DNA from: Siderastrea radians
Lineage: Eukaryota > Cnidaria > Anthozoa > Scleractinia > Rhizangiidae
Assembly (NCBI GenBank): GCA_964017195.1
Contig: OZ024889.1
Location: 52,211,418 to 52,275,417 of the forward strand
DNA: 64,000 nt
Direction: 5' to 3'
Below are positions 46,396 through 58,429 of this stretch, piece after piece (the first letter of the stretch is position 1; every line of letters starts with the position of its first letter). Below the pieces are notes generated by a model that was given only the letters and a program-made list of their open reading frames with translations, had not been told where the DNA came from and did not search any database. A program made the translations under genes and the position numbers.

Positions 46396-47024
46396 AACTG
46401 CATCCTAGGCAGTCCAATATGGAAACTCCGGCGAGGGAGTATGGGCTCGTGGTCATACCTTCATTCGAACATTACAATTAAAATCAAAGATGACACAAAC
46501 TTTGTCTCATTATGATAGGGCAGTTCACGGTTCAACTTGTTTTCAACTAAGTTCTTGGCCAAAGAGACACGCAGCATCACTGTAAATGGACTCTGCGTCG
46601 AGATTATAGGTGATTAATGAAATTAATGTTTTCTTTTGAGTACAATCTCCAAATTAGGAGAGTTTATCTACCAACCAAGAGAAACCGATATTGTGAAAAG
46701 AAGTCTTTATTTCCACCAATTACTAAGCCTTGGCCGTAACTTTCCTACTCTTGTACTGTCATGAAATTCCAAACCTCTACAGTCTACATATGTAGAAATG
46801 AAGGGGGTGCTTAACGCTTTGAGGGCGTGGCTCATTCATTTTTACCCCTAAAATGCACCAATTCTGCCAGGTAAATAAATTTTAAAAAAACTGTGGTGCT
46901 GCGTCGGTGGCGAAGTGAAACACAGAAATTTGAATTTGATAACTGATTTGATAAGGTAAATTGACTGAGGGCTAATGCTCGAAACGCCAGCTTTTTGGCA
47001 TTCCCAATTGGCATTCCCAATTAA

Positions 47025-47225
47025 CCCTTTTAAGCCCCAACGATACAAATTCTCCTTACTGGTCTCCATAGATTTCATTGATTACTAATTGGGAGAACTT
47101 GTTTAAACATCAACACAATTCATCTTTGGTGATCATTTTTAACTTCTCATGACCTGTATGTGTTCTAATACACTGATACGATGAGAAGAAATATGATGGT
47201 GATCGCTATCGGGGCTTATTAAGGG
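47025..47225. mobile_element. TTAA-flanked miniature element, CCCTTTAAGCCC family
   Basis: TTAA at 47021-47024 and 47226-47229 brackets 201 bp with ends CCCTTTTAAGCCCC and GGGGCTTATTAAGGG. The interior shares gagaacttgtttaaacat and tggtgatcatt with its relatives. In the Kv intron. Confidence 0.8.
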
Positions 47226-47447
47226 TTAACTTCATCAACTCAGTCGATAAACCCAAATCATCTGACAGATAGTTAGGTTTAATTTCTGACAGATTTTTCC
47301 AACTTCTATCCTAAAAGGTACCAGGATAATTCAGAACGGCGGTTATCTTAGCTTTTAACGTCCTAAGGGGTACTAAACCATGAATCTTTTCGCTAAAAGG
47401 TACAACGGGCATCCCTGTCACTTTTATATTGGAGTCCCCCAGCGGAG

Positions 47448-47561
47448 TAGCTTGTTCTGGGCGTTCAAACAGTGGGAAGTGGGGCGACGAAAAAGCGACT
47501 GCGATAAAGAAGATTATAAGTCTGCTTACGTCACCACTTCCCACTATCTGGGAACAGGCTA
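47448..47561. mobile_element. TAGCYTG-type fold-back element close to the Kv donor
   Basis: TAGCTTGTTCTGGGCGTTCA at the left and the complement of AGATAGTGGGAAGTGG with GGAACAGGCTA at the right form an imperfect palindrome related to 42702-42842. It ends 35 bp from the donor of Kv exon 1. Flanks show no clear target duplication. Confidence 0.65.
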
Positions 47562-47596
47562 ATATGGTCTAATATCATGGGGGTGTGTGTACTTAC

Positions 47597-48842
47597 CAAC
47601 GGTGACGGGAACCATATCTCCATACCCGACACTGCTCATTGTCACCACTGCCCACCAGCAGCCCGCAGGGATGCTCACAAAATCGGTGCTCTCATTTTCC
47701 TGTTCGAAGTAGTAGCTGCAACTGGCAAAGACAACGGTGGTCATCAAAATTAAGAAGCCGAGCAACATGAAATCGCCGAGGCATTCCCGTATTGTTTGGA
47801 CTAATATCTGGACAGCTGAACTGTAGCGGTAAATTTTCGCGAACCGGAAAACGCGCATTACACGCATCACGCGCAGGACGTACGCCGATTGTAACGAGCT
47901 CGGAGTCGTGGAAACCGCGAAAGCAACATAAAACGGGAGCACGGCCAGCAGATCAAAGATGTTAAGAAGATTCCAGAAAAAGCGCAGTTTGTCAGGAGAT
48001 ACCACGAAACGGATTAGTAACTCCAACGTAAAACAGACAACACAAAATGCCTCAACAATGAAAAGTTCTTGAAGTTCGCTGGGTACACTCTTGTCTGTCA
48101 CTTTGTGGTCGCTTTGGAGTCCGTGGTTTACTTTCGTTTGCTGGTTGTCAGCTGTCACATTCCTCGAAGCTGTGGGCATATTTGCGTTACCAAACTCGGG
48201 AAGAGTTTCGATGCACAGCACTACGACTGATAAAAGAATCAGTAAAAGCATAAATGCATTCAAAATTCGCGCCACCACGTTAGCCCCGGGATTTTCAAAG
48301 AGTTCCCAAACCATTCTTTGGCAACGGTTGCTGGGAATTAAAACTTTCCTCCTGTGCGGCGAGGTTATTGAAACGACCGACTCTCTTGTCCGTCGAGAGA
48401 GGTATTCCGTGAGACCAAAAAACTGCATTTCTCTTATCAACAGATCGTCGGGGATATGTTCAGGCCGGAGAAACTCTCCAGCAGTTTGGTAAAAATGATA
48501 CACGCTTTCGAACGCCATTCGGTTTCTGTCAAAGAAAAATTCGTCTTTTTCCTCGTCGTAGAAGTGCGCTCTACGTCTTGAACGAGCAAGCAAACTTCGC
48601 GGGAATTTTAGCAGTCTACTGTACGTGATCTCGTACTTTTTTCCACTGACGTTTATTTTTATCCTCTCTATGCTCTTCCCTGGAACAGCAACGCTGCTTA
48701 TTCTCGGCCCCTGTGAAGATACGAAGCCGCTTTGGTCTCTCAAGCGGGGAGCTATTGTCTCAGACCAAGATCGCCTTCTTGAACCAGACGGAAGGATCAT
48801 GATATCTGCAGTAGCAGCAGCCGTGGACAAATCCGTCAACAT
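47597..48842 (-). CDS. Shaker-type voltage-gated potassium channel, exon 1 (T1 domain to pore)
   Basis: Start is ATG at 48842-48840 (MLTDLSTAAA; A at -3). A frame-extending GTG lies 39 nt upstream and an in-frame TAA lies before it with no other ATG. Residues 60-150 form the T1 tetramerisation domain (KKYEITYSRL, FFFDRNRMAFESVYHFYQT, GEFLRP). S1 is about 190-212, an NVT glycosylation sequon is in the S1-S2 loop (228-230), S2 about 258-280 with a conserved Glu, S3 about 288-310 with Asp, S4 about 322-341 with Arg/Lys at every third place (RVMRVMRVFRFAKIYR), S5 about 355-378, and the selectivity filter TMSSVGYGD (401-409). The donor is GTTG|GTAAGT. Kv subunits tetramerise by T1 and conduct K+ on depolarisation. 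T1 lacks the zinc-binding cysteines of Kv2-Kv4, so Kv1-like. Total 497 residues. Confidence 0.95.
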
Positions 48843-48899
48843 TCTAAACTCACACAGAGAAAAGGAACTGTAGACTTGCACGGAAACTTTCTTTGTCCT

Positions 48900-49770
48900 A
48901 TTTGCACGTTTCTTGCTAATTCCATGTTATTTTACTGTGAAGAAGATTACAAACAAAACAAATGCACTGAGCGATAATTTAGAGCTTAGCAAATTAATCG
49001 ACAACTTTCTATGACCTACTGACACATACTAAACGCCGAACCAGATTGTTTCGATTGTTAGTCAATATCTTGTGTCAATAAGTTTATTGAAGGTGATCTT
49101 ATCTACCCATGTTTTAAATAGATATCGCATGCTTCGTCTTTACTTGAGATAAACTCTTCACTGTCTTGTATACACTTGTCCCAAAGTTCTTTACATTGAG
49201 AGCAAAGGAGAACAAACCCTGCTTTAAAAATTGCCATTCTCACGTCATTTAGTTTGAATTACTAAGAACTGAATTTTAAACGTAGTTTGAAGAGCCAGAT
49301 ACCTCAAGGACCGAAAAGGAGTCCTGCGCTTTCAGATATGGTCAATGCTCAGTGAATGCTAAAGCAAGATAAGGTTGCATGACTGTTTTGATCTTTTAAT
49401 TCAGTCATACGATTTTTTCATCAAATGTGTTCCTTTACTTTGTTTTTAATTTTTGTCAATCAGACTCGTCTCCCCAGCTGAGTCTTATGGCCATAGCTCA
49501 ACTATACAGCTTAATTTATGTTACGAACAGGTTTTCGTATCTTCCGTCAGGTGCGTGGATGACGTGCATCGCTTTCGTACTATTTCGATCGAGATCGAAG
49601 TGTCCTGTGGTGTATCAGGATTTAAGTCCTGCTAAGACGTCAGCGTTGTTACAGAAGGCCAATTATGCATTAGGATAGCACATTTTACAAGATAAAGATC
49701 TATATCATCTAGGAAAGAATCGAAATAATTTGAGTCCGGGTGACCTTCCCGGTAGGTTATATGCTGCAAA
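48900..49770. other. 5' flank of the Kv gene, no gene recognised
   Basis: AT-rich sequence that should contain the Kv promoter and any 5' UTR exon. I see no decisive core promoter element. Confidence 0.4.
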
Positions 49771-49771
49771 C

Positions 49772-50190
49772 CCGGGGGGTACTTCCTGAAGATTTGGGTG
49801 GGGGTGTGCGGTGCGCTTCTGGAAACCCTTGCCCTATTTCAGACCAAAATATGTGATTTTCCCTACCCTATTTCAGACCTGACCCAAAATTAAATACCCT
49901 ATTTCAGTCCAGACCCTAACCCTATTTTGTTTGCATAAACATTTGAGAAGGGCTTCAAATTCCCAACGTTAATCAAACCTCAGTTCTTTGGAGAAGAAAA
50001 TTAATAAAAAGATTACTTCTTGTAAGAACCATACCAGATTCCATATCACAGTGCACAAACCATACCCTATTTCAGACCAAAATGGTCAAAATCTATACCC
50101 TATATCAGACCAAAAAAGCTCAAAAAGCATACCCTTTGGCGCCGCACATACCTATATAGCTTATATGAGGGAGTACCTCCCCCGAGGCTG
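49772..50190. repeat. Dispersed repeat with CCCGGGGGGTACTTCC / GGGAGTACCTCCCCCG ends
   Basis: Terminal inverted sequences flank a T/C-rich interior with five or six copies of 'taccctatttcagacc'. Fragments of the same type occur at 1756-1800, 15197-15240, 28540-28600 and 46205-46395. Non-coding. Confidence 0.8.
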
Positions 50191-50771
50191 TAAATAACAT
50201 TGTCTGCTTTTATCCTGTGGGAGATCACTGAATTCTTATCGTTGAAACTCACGGCACGTAATATTATCAGCCTTACACTTCAACTAGAAGCTGAATTCTA
50301 GTAATGACGAAGTAAAATGTAGTACTTTTATATTTGCAAGATGTGTAAACTGTACCGTAAAAACATCCCCAGGGTCCAGAAGAGAGGATCTGGGAATGAA
50401 GTTGGAAAAAGTCCCTGCGAAACACCGAGAGACATGCGTAGTCAAGTCCGGAGGCTTGGAGCGAACTGGGAGCCTCACATTCTCGTCCCTAGAGCTACGC
50501 GGTTGTTTTTTTTTTAAATTACGATTCCACCGCTGACCGAATAGATCGTAGGCTCTGGGAACGAGAATGGGAGCCTCATATTAGGAGCCTCACTGCTTTT
50601 TTATCTGGGCATGATCATGACCGTCTGCCGAGCAACAAATGAAAGAATGAACTCCACACAGGACCCTAAAGATCTTAAAATGTGCGATGATTTTAGTCTG
50701 TTTACGTCGCGTGTATTTAAATTCTTAAAGGACCCCGCACTGGCACGCCTATAACTGTAGTAACATTTAAT

Positions 50772-51602
50772 CAGTAGAACCAGGTTAATACGGACAACAA
50801 GGAGACATGCCGTAGTGTCCTTATTATCCGGGTGTCCGTATATTAAGCGGTCTCTCAGAAAAAACGTCATGACGGACACGTGTTTTATCGATATAAAGAC
50901 TAAAGCAGGCAGTTTTACGTGAACACGTTGTTTAATTCTTAACTGTAACTGTGCCAAGTTCATCCTAAAGAAACCTCACGATCATTTATCAGTCTCAGAC
51001 TAAAATTACTTTTTAAAAGTACTGTTCTTGAAACACGACAATAGAATCATTTGAAAAAGTCTGCGACTTTGTGCTGACGCTTTTAGTTTGTGACTCATCC
51101 AGGTGGATTGAATATTAGACAGAACCTGTGAGAGGTCATTCGCCGTTTCTGTTAGGTTTTCACTGGTAAGATATTCAGCCACGTCCTCCAGCATTATCAT
51201 AGCTTCTTTCAGTCAGGGGGGATTTGACTTTAGGCTCCTTCGACTGGGCATTGACCTCAACAATATCCTCATCACTGTCGTCGTCTTGTCAATTAAGAGA
51301 GTGCATGCCGATAGACTGGAGAAAAATTCCTCCTCCCAGTTAGCGCGGTGCAGCTCGGTGCCATTGGCAGAGTAGAATCTGCTTGTGACAGTGAATAGAC
51401 AGTGCGCAGATAGCCAGTGTCCGTAAAGCGGGGTTGACGATATATGAGCGTTTGTGACTCGGGACACAGGAAAGTGTCCGTTGTCCGTATTAAGCGGTGT
51501 CCTTATTAAGCGGGTTAATTTTAGAAAAAATATATAACCTTTGCGTCAGGACAAACGAAACTGTCCGTTAGATACGGGTGTCCGTAGAGCGGGGTTGCAC
51601 TG
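50772..51602 (-). mobile_element. pogo/Tigger-like remnant
   Basis: The right end, read on the minus strand, is CAGTGCAACCCCGCTCTACG next to TA; the left end is CAGTAGAACC-AGGTTAATACGG. Subterminal 'gtccgtattaagcgg' phrases recur. CAGT-AACCCCGCT-type ends and a TA target match the pogo/Tigger group of Tc1/mariner elements. The minus strand retains a plausible transposase tail: an Asp-rich run (DDDDSDEDIVEV) then EDVAEYLTSENLTE, but the catalytic core is gone. Confidence 0.65.
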
Positions 51603-51774
51603 TAGATAATATTACTGTTCTCTACATACAGCATTCATTTATTCGTTACTTACTTAATTTTATATTTTATATCTTCAATGTAAGTATTCGGTATTTTTAG
51701 CTAGTACTATAACAGATGAAGAGCCACTACGTGGATACTTTGTTAATAAAATGCGTTTACTTACTTACTTCCCT

Positions 51775-51812
51775 CCTTCTTTCCTTCCTTCCTTCCTTCC
51801 TTCCTTCCTTAC
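51775..51812. repeat. (TTCC)n microsatellite
   Basis: About eight TTCC units, preceded by short (TTAC)n. Confidence 0.93.
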
Positions 51813-52136
51813 TAACCGTGGTCTGTTTACTCCAGCTAGCCATTGTTTTGGCAGAGGGTGAACACGGGAGGGGATAGATCAGAGGGCCACAGAACACAAA
51901 AAGAAATGCACTAATACTCTTTGTTGGAAGTTATCTTCTGCAAAAATAAACTCGCCAGAAGTCAATTATCGTGTACAACAAAAACAAACTGTTTGCAAGC
52001 CAGAATGGCCATATGGCAAAAATTTCAGGACACCGAGTTAAAGGCTATTTTCTGAACAGCTGGAGTTATTAGTTAACAGTAATGGGTCACTGTAGAGGAA
52101 ATTCTACAAGACTTGTTCAACTGCGCTTTTAGTTTT

Positions 52137-53410
52137 CGCTGTGGCTAAATGACCGGCAGCCGGTCAAGGTTTTGAAAACACTAAATGACCGGCAGTTCTA
52201 TATTTTTGACAAATTTAGGAAAATCGAATAATTTATCCGATCTAAACTATGATATTTTGATTAAGATGTGTTAAGCGATTCGGAAGACTTAACAGTTTTT
52301 AAACTCAACCTTTTGTTTACGCTGGGCATGGAGTACGAAGCGATGTGTTGTCACATAAGTTCTGTTCAGGGCTGACTGCCGGTCAAGGTTTTCAAAACAC
52401 TAAATGACCGGCAGTCCGATTTGTTTGGCAATTTCGGCTAAATCGACGAACCCATCCGATCCAAAGGATGATATTTTGATTAAGATGTGTTAAGCGACTT
52501 GGAAGACTTTTATAGTTTTAAAACTCAACATTTTGTTTACGCTGGGCATAGAATACGGAGCCATGAGTTGCGAAACAATTGCCGGTCAAGGTCGTCAAAT
52601 TTCTCGCTAACAGTCGATCACGAAACACCACAAGCCTCAACCCTTGCTATATCCTGGAGCAGCTACAGATGTAAAAGCGTTTCCTAATTCTTGCTGGGCA
52701 AAACGAAAGATAAATGATTTGACTAACGCAGATCCTTTTTTCTTGATAAAAGTTTTACAAAAATTGTAGCGAGAAAATTTTGATTGTCAAACAGTTGTTA
52801 ATACTTATTAAACCAGAAATGAATGTGTTATCACGAATTCCCTCTCCCAACACAAAATTTCAAGCGCAAAGTAAACCAAGGGATCAGTTTCGAAACGAAA
52901 GTCTTTCAAATCGCTTAACACATCTTAATCAAAATATCATAGTTTATGTTGGATAATTTCGTCGATTTTCCTGAATTTGTCAAAAATATAAAACTGCCAA
53001 ACTGCCGGTCATTTAGTGTTTTGACAACGTTGATCGGCAGTAATGTGTGGAGTTTCGCAACTCACGATCATCGCTTCGTTTTCTATGCCCAGCGTAAACT
53101 AAAGGTTGAGTTTCAAAACTGTTCTAAAGGGTCTTCCGAATCGTTTAACACATCTTAATCAAAATATCATCCTTTGGGTCGGATGGGTTCGGCGATTAAG
53201 CCGAAATTGCCAAACAAATCGGACTGTCGGTCATTTAGTGTTTTGACGACCTTGACCGGCAATTGTTTCGCAACTCATGGCTCCGTATTCTATGCCCAGC
53301 GTAAACAAAATGTTGAGTTCTAAAACTATAAAAGTCTTCCGAATCGCTTGTCACATCTTAATCAAAATATCATCCTTTGGATCGGATGGGTTCGTCGATT
53401 TAGCCGAAAC
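52137..53410. repeat. Inverted array of about 225 bp units (TAAATGACCGGCAG family)
   Basis: Two direct units read left to right (52150-52600) and two read in reverse (52900-53410), facing each other across about 300 bp. Each has gccggtcaagg, aacactaaatgaccggcag, atgatattttgattaagatg, tgttaagcga, and tttacgctgggcat. The outer left boundary, cgctgtggctaaatgaccgg, is repeated in reverse near 61035-61057. Non-coding. Confidence 0.88.
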
Positions 53411-54507
53411 CTATTCATAATAGAGGTAGAGTCAGACTTTAGATCATGTAAATTGACCGTTCGTTTTAGGCACATAGCCAGACCTCTAGACGTTGCAGTT
53501 AAAGCACGCGCTGCGGTATTTCTTACAGAAGATACCATTTTAAAATCTTGTTTTCTTTCAGACGCGTTGTTATTATTTTTCCAGGATACTGAATTTAACA
53601 TAGTTTGAACGGGTGGTTTAACAAAAGAGGTTTTAAAGTAACACCTCTTGGTTGAAAATCGCATTGTGCGCCCTGCAAAAAAAGTTTGCATGACTACACA
53701 ACTTCACAGGAGGTTTTTTTTTTCAGAACCTCTCTTTTCCAATCATGATGTTTTGAATTTGTATAAGTCATGAGGACACCAAGAAAAACATCAAGACTTT
53801 GCTGCAACAAATTCAAAAATTCAAAATTGAGTTATCGCATGTTAACTATGTCATTGATGTTACAAAAGGCCTCTTAATAAAGAGCTAATTTCAACAGTGC
53901 GTCTTTGAAGAAAAAATTATATCAGTTAATTTCTCAAAAAGCGTGCTTACGTACACGTGGTAGGAAAAGTGATTTCTCTTGTTCATTTTAATGAAAAATA
54001 GCTGAGTCATACTTAAGGGTCCTTAAGGTTCAGTAAATGGAGTGCTACCACAAAGCCACAAAACTTCCAAAAGTGTCTGAAACACGCGCTGTGGTATTTC
54101 TTACAGACGGTACGATTTTAAAATCTTATTTTTTTCTTTTACTCCCGTTGTTAATATTTATTCTAACAAACTTAATTTGAGGTGAGAAAAAGGTGAGAAA
54201 AAAGCTAATTTTTAAAGTACGCTTGCTACTCCGCCCCTCCAATTACCGCGGCAAGCTGATGTCAAATACCATTGTTTTTCTTAGCGGCAGTGAAAACCGA
54301 GTTTTCCTACGTCATCATCCGTCATCATAACATTGGGTACATTCCGATATGGATTACATCATGTCATTTTCTAATTGTCTAGTTTCCAACTCGAGCTAGA
54401 GGGCACGAAAGCAACAAAGGGGGCGAGTTGGTCGGCGAGTTGTATAAACTTATAACGCCAGACGTTTGCTGCAGTCAAAGTCACTATTTTAACGTCTGCA
54501 GTTAGCT
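53411..54507. other. No gene recognised
   Basis: Contains a diverged internal duplication (gcgctgcggtatttcttacagaagata near 53508 and gcgctgtggtatttcttacagacggta near 54087) and otherwise AT-rich sequence. Confidence 0.45.
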
Positions 54508-54513
54508 GTTACA

Positions 54514-57240
54514 ATACCGTGGCCGAGAGTGGCCATCGAAAGTAAAAAGTCAAAACCAAAAGTCGATCTTCAAAGTGAAAAGTCAAAATCAAAAATCAAA
54601 TGTGAATTTACGAAATAAAAAGTCAATTCGCAAATTGAAAAGTCGAAATCAAATGTCGATTTCTGAAGCGCGAAAATCGAGCTTCGACTTCTCACTTCTC
54701 ACTTTCGACTTTCGACTTTGACCACCCCCCCACCCCCCTCCCCTATTAAGTCGGAAGACTTGGTAGCCTCGTCCAGCAGATTTCGCAACCAGGCCCAGGA
54801 AAGGCATTTTGCCATGTTCTTATATAATTTTTCCATTACTTAAAGTCTTTGAAACTCGAATAGTTTTAGGTTCAAAATGTCAAAGCGGAAGAATAAGAGC
54901 GACTTCAACGCCGCGAATATTTGCAGGAATGTCGGTTTTAGTAAGCGGATATTTGAAAACTTCGCTAGTAGAAATCGCCTCTGCAGTCGAAAGAATGGTT
55001 TTGCCAGTGGATCCAAACATCGAAAAAGATCAAGTTAATGATGCAGAGAATTTAATAATTCATGATAGGCTAATTTTCCATCCATTTTCCCCGAAGGCCG
55101 TGAACAACTTTAACTCTTCGCCGCCGTTTGGGTTGTGCGACATTTTTGACTATTTAATTTACCAATCCACTGCATACATTGCGGCCGCAATGTTCAGGGG
55201 CACCCAACGACAATTTTCGGGAAAATATCTGTTCGGAAGACGATTTGAGATCTAGAATTTTCGGAACATTTGTTGTAAAATTTCTTGCCTGCCTGCCTCT
55301 TCTAGGATTTTCGAACATCTAAAATATGGTATTATTGCCCATTTTTTAACGGATTTCTACCCTTAAAAGGTCACCTAGAATTTTCGGGAGCCTTTTTCTG
55401 GCTAAAATTTTCGAAAAGGTAAGTTTTGATCCCTATAATTTTCGGATCACTAGACTTTCAGCTAAGAAATCCGAACAGATGAAAAGTTTTTAGGGGATAA
55501 AAATACGCCTATATCTACCATTTAAATACTAAAATACGTTCAATAATGCTAAGTTAAGTGGTTTTGAACTATATTCTCGTTGGGTGCCCCTGAATGTTCA
55601 TACATCCCCATCTCCACCACCTTTACACTTGCATCTTGCCTGAAGCACACTACCTCGGTTTGCACCTCTACCCTCAAGAATAAACCAGTGATCGTAGTAC
55701 TTCTTTCCTCAGCTTTCCTTCATCCGTTTTGATTTTCATGAGAGGCCAGACTTTGGCTACATAAACATGGACACCCTCTTGATTCAACTGAGCAGTTACT
55801 AAAGATTCTACATAACCATCACTGAATAAGCGATAATCTTCAAATGACTTGCAAGCAGCGAGCCCATGCTAGTCGTAATCAGCGCAGCGGTGGTAAATCA
55901 AACAACCCAAACGGCGGCGGCGAGTTAAAGTTGTTCACGGTCTTCAGAGAAAATGGATTGGGAATTAGCCTGTCATGAATTATTAAATTCTCTGCATCAT
56001 TGGTTTCGTCTTTTTCGAAGTTTGGATCCACCAGCAAAACCATTCTTTCGACTGCAGAGGCGATTGCCATTAGCGAAGTTTTCAAATATCCGCTTTGTGA
56101 AACTCGGCGTTCCTGCATAATTCAGCCATATTCATGGCGTTGAAGTCGCTCTTATTCTTCTGCTTTGACATTTTGAATTATATAGTAACGGGAACTTGAA
56201 ATAGTGACTCGTAATTTGTAGACATGTGGTTGTTTGGGAACCGAATGTCCGAACGTTCGCGGTTTGTTTACATCAAAAGTCGCGTGACAATACACGTGAA
56301 AATCTCACGCCGAAAAGGTGAAATCTGATTTGTGATAACTCGTGGATTCTTGTGGCTTGCCTGTTTAATTGTTATATTTCTCAGTTAAATTCGACCTCTG
56401 AACGTTTGTTAAGCGACTTAATGTGGTTTTTACGCCGCTTTTGGCATATTAGGTACGTTGAATTTGTTTCGTTTAGGAACTTGATAGGTTTTTTCAGCCT
56501 CTCATGTTTATATTTGTGACAATAAAGGATTTGAAATATTATCTGCAACGTGATGAGTTTCCCTGCCGAACGCGATGTTTGTAACGCCGGGCCCGGCTTA
56601 TACAAAATTCTTTTGCAGGATGTTGTGTTTCGTATCATGGAGTGTGATCTATAGTCCCTCTTCGTCATGAAATTGAAGTTGTAGCTTCTTTATAGCTATG
56701 CAACGTGTAATAGATGGCTGAACCCCGCTTCAGTCAAACGTGTGAAAGCAAAGTTATGAGAACGGCTAAAACACGAGCGTGGGAGTCGTGCAGGACTGTC
56801 ATCCCCATTTTACAAAGTTGATCTACGAGTTTTCTGAACTAGAAATAGAACACAAAACAAACGGTTTCAGACCTTTGTAATGACCAATTTATTGCAGCAT
56901 TGAAAGAAAAAATCTTACCGCGTGTCTTCTTTTCTTCGTCCATGATCTGACACGAAAACTTTGTCCCAGTCTTCCGCTCCGTTAAGAAAAGGTTAGGGGA
57001 GGGGGGTAGGGGGGGTGGTCAAAGTCGAAAGTCGAAAGTGAGAAGTGAGAATTCGCAACCCGATTTTCGCACTTCAGAAATCGACATTCGATTTCGACTT
57101 TTTAAGTTGAAAATTGACTTTTTAAAGCGACTTCTTAGTTTGTAAATCGACTTTTGATTTTTGAGTTTGACTTTTCACTTTGCAGATCAGCTTTTGATTT
57201 TTGTGTTTTTGACTTTTGATGGCCACTGTCGGCCGCCGTA
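54514..57240. mobile_element. 2.7 kb inverted composite element with AAAGTCGA-rich ends
   Basis: The left end TACCGTGGCCGAGAGTGGCC is mirrored near 57208-57240 (GGCCACTGTCGGCCGCCGTA). Both ends carry about 200 bp of 'aaaagtcaaaatc / gacttttgatt' repeats and a poly-C or poly-G run. GTTACA flanks both sides (54508-54513, 57241-57246). A second inverted pair inside (54860-55140 and 55900-56190) holds a short reading frame starting MSKRKNKSDFNA in the left arm and MSKQKNKSDFNA in the right; each soon stops. The right half has about 800 bp of extra sequence. No transposase recognised. Confidence 0.8.
55195..55592. mobile_element. Nested miniature element (CAGGGGCACCCAACGA ends), 6 bp target duplication
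   Basis: CAGGGGCACCCAACGA and TCGTTGGGTGCCCCTG are perfect inverted ends of a 398 bp element, flanked by AATGTT on both sides (55189-55194, 55593-55598). Its interior repeats 'aaaattttcgg/gaattttcggg'. It lies between the inner arms of the 54514-57240 element, so it arrived later. The 148-codon plus-strand frame nearby ends inside it and is not a gene. Confidence 0.9.
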
Positions 57241-57249
57241 GTTACATCC

Positions 57250-58330
57250 AGCGTAAGGTTTTTGCAATGATAGATAATCAACGAGGTGCATAGCGGCGAG
57301 TTGGTTATAATTATTCGATATCCAGCAATTCCGAGTAGAATAATTGTTTTATTTAAAACTCAACCACTATAATTGTTCTAAAATCAAGACAGAAAGAAAA
57401 AATGAGCAAGAGATAAAAAAGGGACAAGAATCGGTCACATGACTGAACGAAAAAGGTGCCAAAAGTTTGCTACGTGTGCAGCGTTTCTTTCCAAAGCTGA
57501 ATGAATCAAAATGAAACTGCTCCGAACCGAAGTGAACGAAGTCGCACAGGTTTTGGGAAAAAAATGTACTAATTTTTGGCTCTTAAATGTGGTATACGTT
57601 TGATTTTTCTTGAAACATTGTTATAAGCATCGTTCAAAGTGGACTGAAGCTGTACGATTTCACCACATTGGCTGCGGGAGTTGAAGCGGAGCAAGATTGT
57701 AATCCGTTCGTACAACGGTTTCTGTCATCATGTGCTTGTTTAATCGAACTGAAGACATAATTTGAACTTGAACAGGTTATTTCTATGCAGCTCAGAAACA
57801 GGATTACTGTAGTGAGGAACGTCAGAATTCATCATCTTAGTTTGTTAAAGGCAAGGCACAAAACCCAGTTGTTCTCAGCCGGTTTAGAGATTGCGGACGG
57901 AATGGTAAAGACAATCAAACTTCTGGGAAGCGATTCAACTTCTTTTAGATAGCATCCGATTTGTGTCAGAACATTTGGAGCTTTTGGAACAGAGAGCTAC
58001 AACGAGTGCAGGTAAACCAGAGTCACCTTTGTGTGGTATAGCCAAAAAAATGTCGCCCTTCCTTCTTTCTTGCTAGTTTGTTCGGTTCTTGTTTAGATTG
58101 CTTCTTGATTTTCGTACTGACTCGCCATGAATGTGTGACAGTTTTTATTAAATGCTTCTTTCTCATTTTACTGTGTTTCCTTTTATGTTTTGTCTTGATA
58201 TTTCGGAGTAGAAAGTCTTCCTGACTAAAACATACCGCTTGTATTTTTTTTTTGCGATCGACGTGACGATGAAAGAAATTAATTGAAAACACAACGCTAG
58301 CTGCTTAAATTCTATTTCTACACAGTTTTT
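57250..58330. other. No gene recognised
   Basis: AT-rich sequence. The basic frame at 58023-58292 (minus) is Lys-rich low complexity without a family match. Confidence 0.4.
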
Positions 58331-58429
58331 TGTCGTATTAAGAAATCAGGTACTCCGGAACAATTTTGATTTGTGTCTTAGTGACGCTGTTGGAATTTCT
58401 GCTTAATTTAAATTCGTTGCAAAGTGATT

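Noticed and set aside
48843..48881. Longer N-terminus for the Kv channel
   Set aside because: The extension begins with GTG, and no in-frame ATG lies between the upstream TAA and the ATG at 48842.
54809..55255. 148-codon plus-strand frame
   Set aside because: It is composed of an element arm and the beginning of the nested 55195-55592 element, and its relative in the opposite arm is in a different frame.
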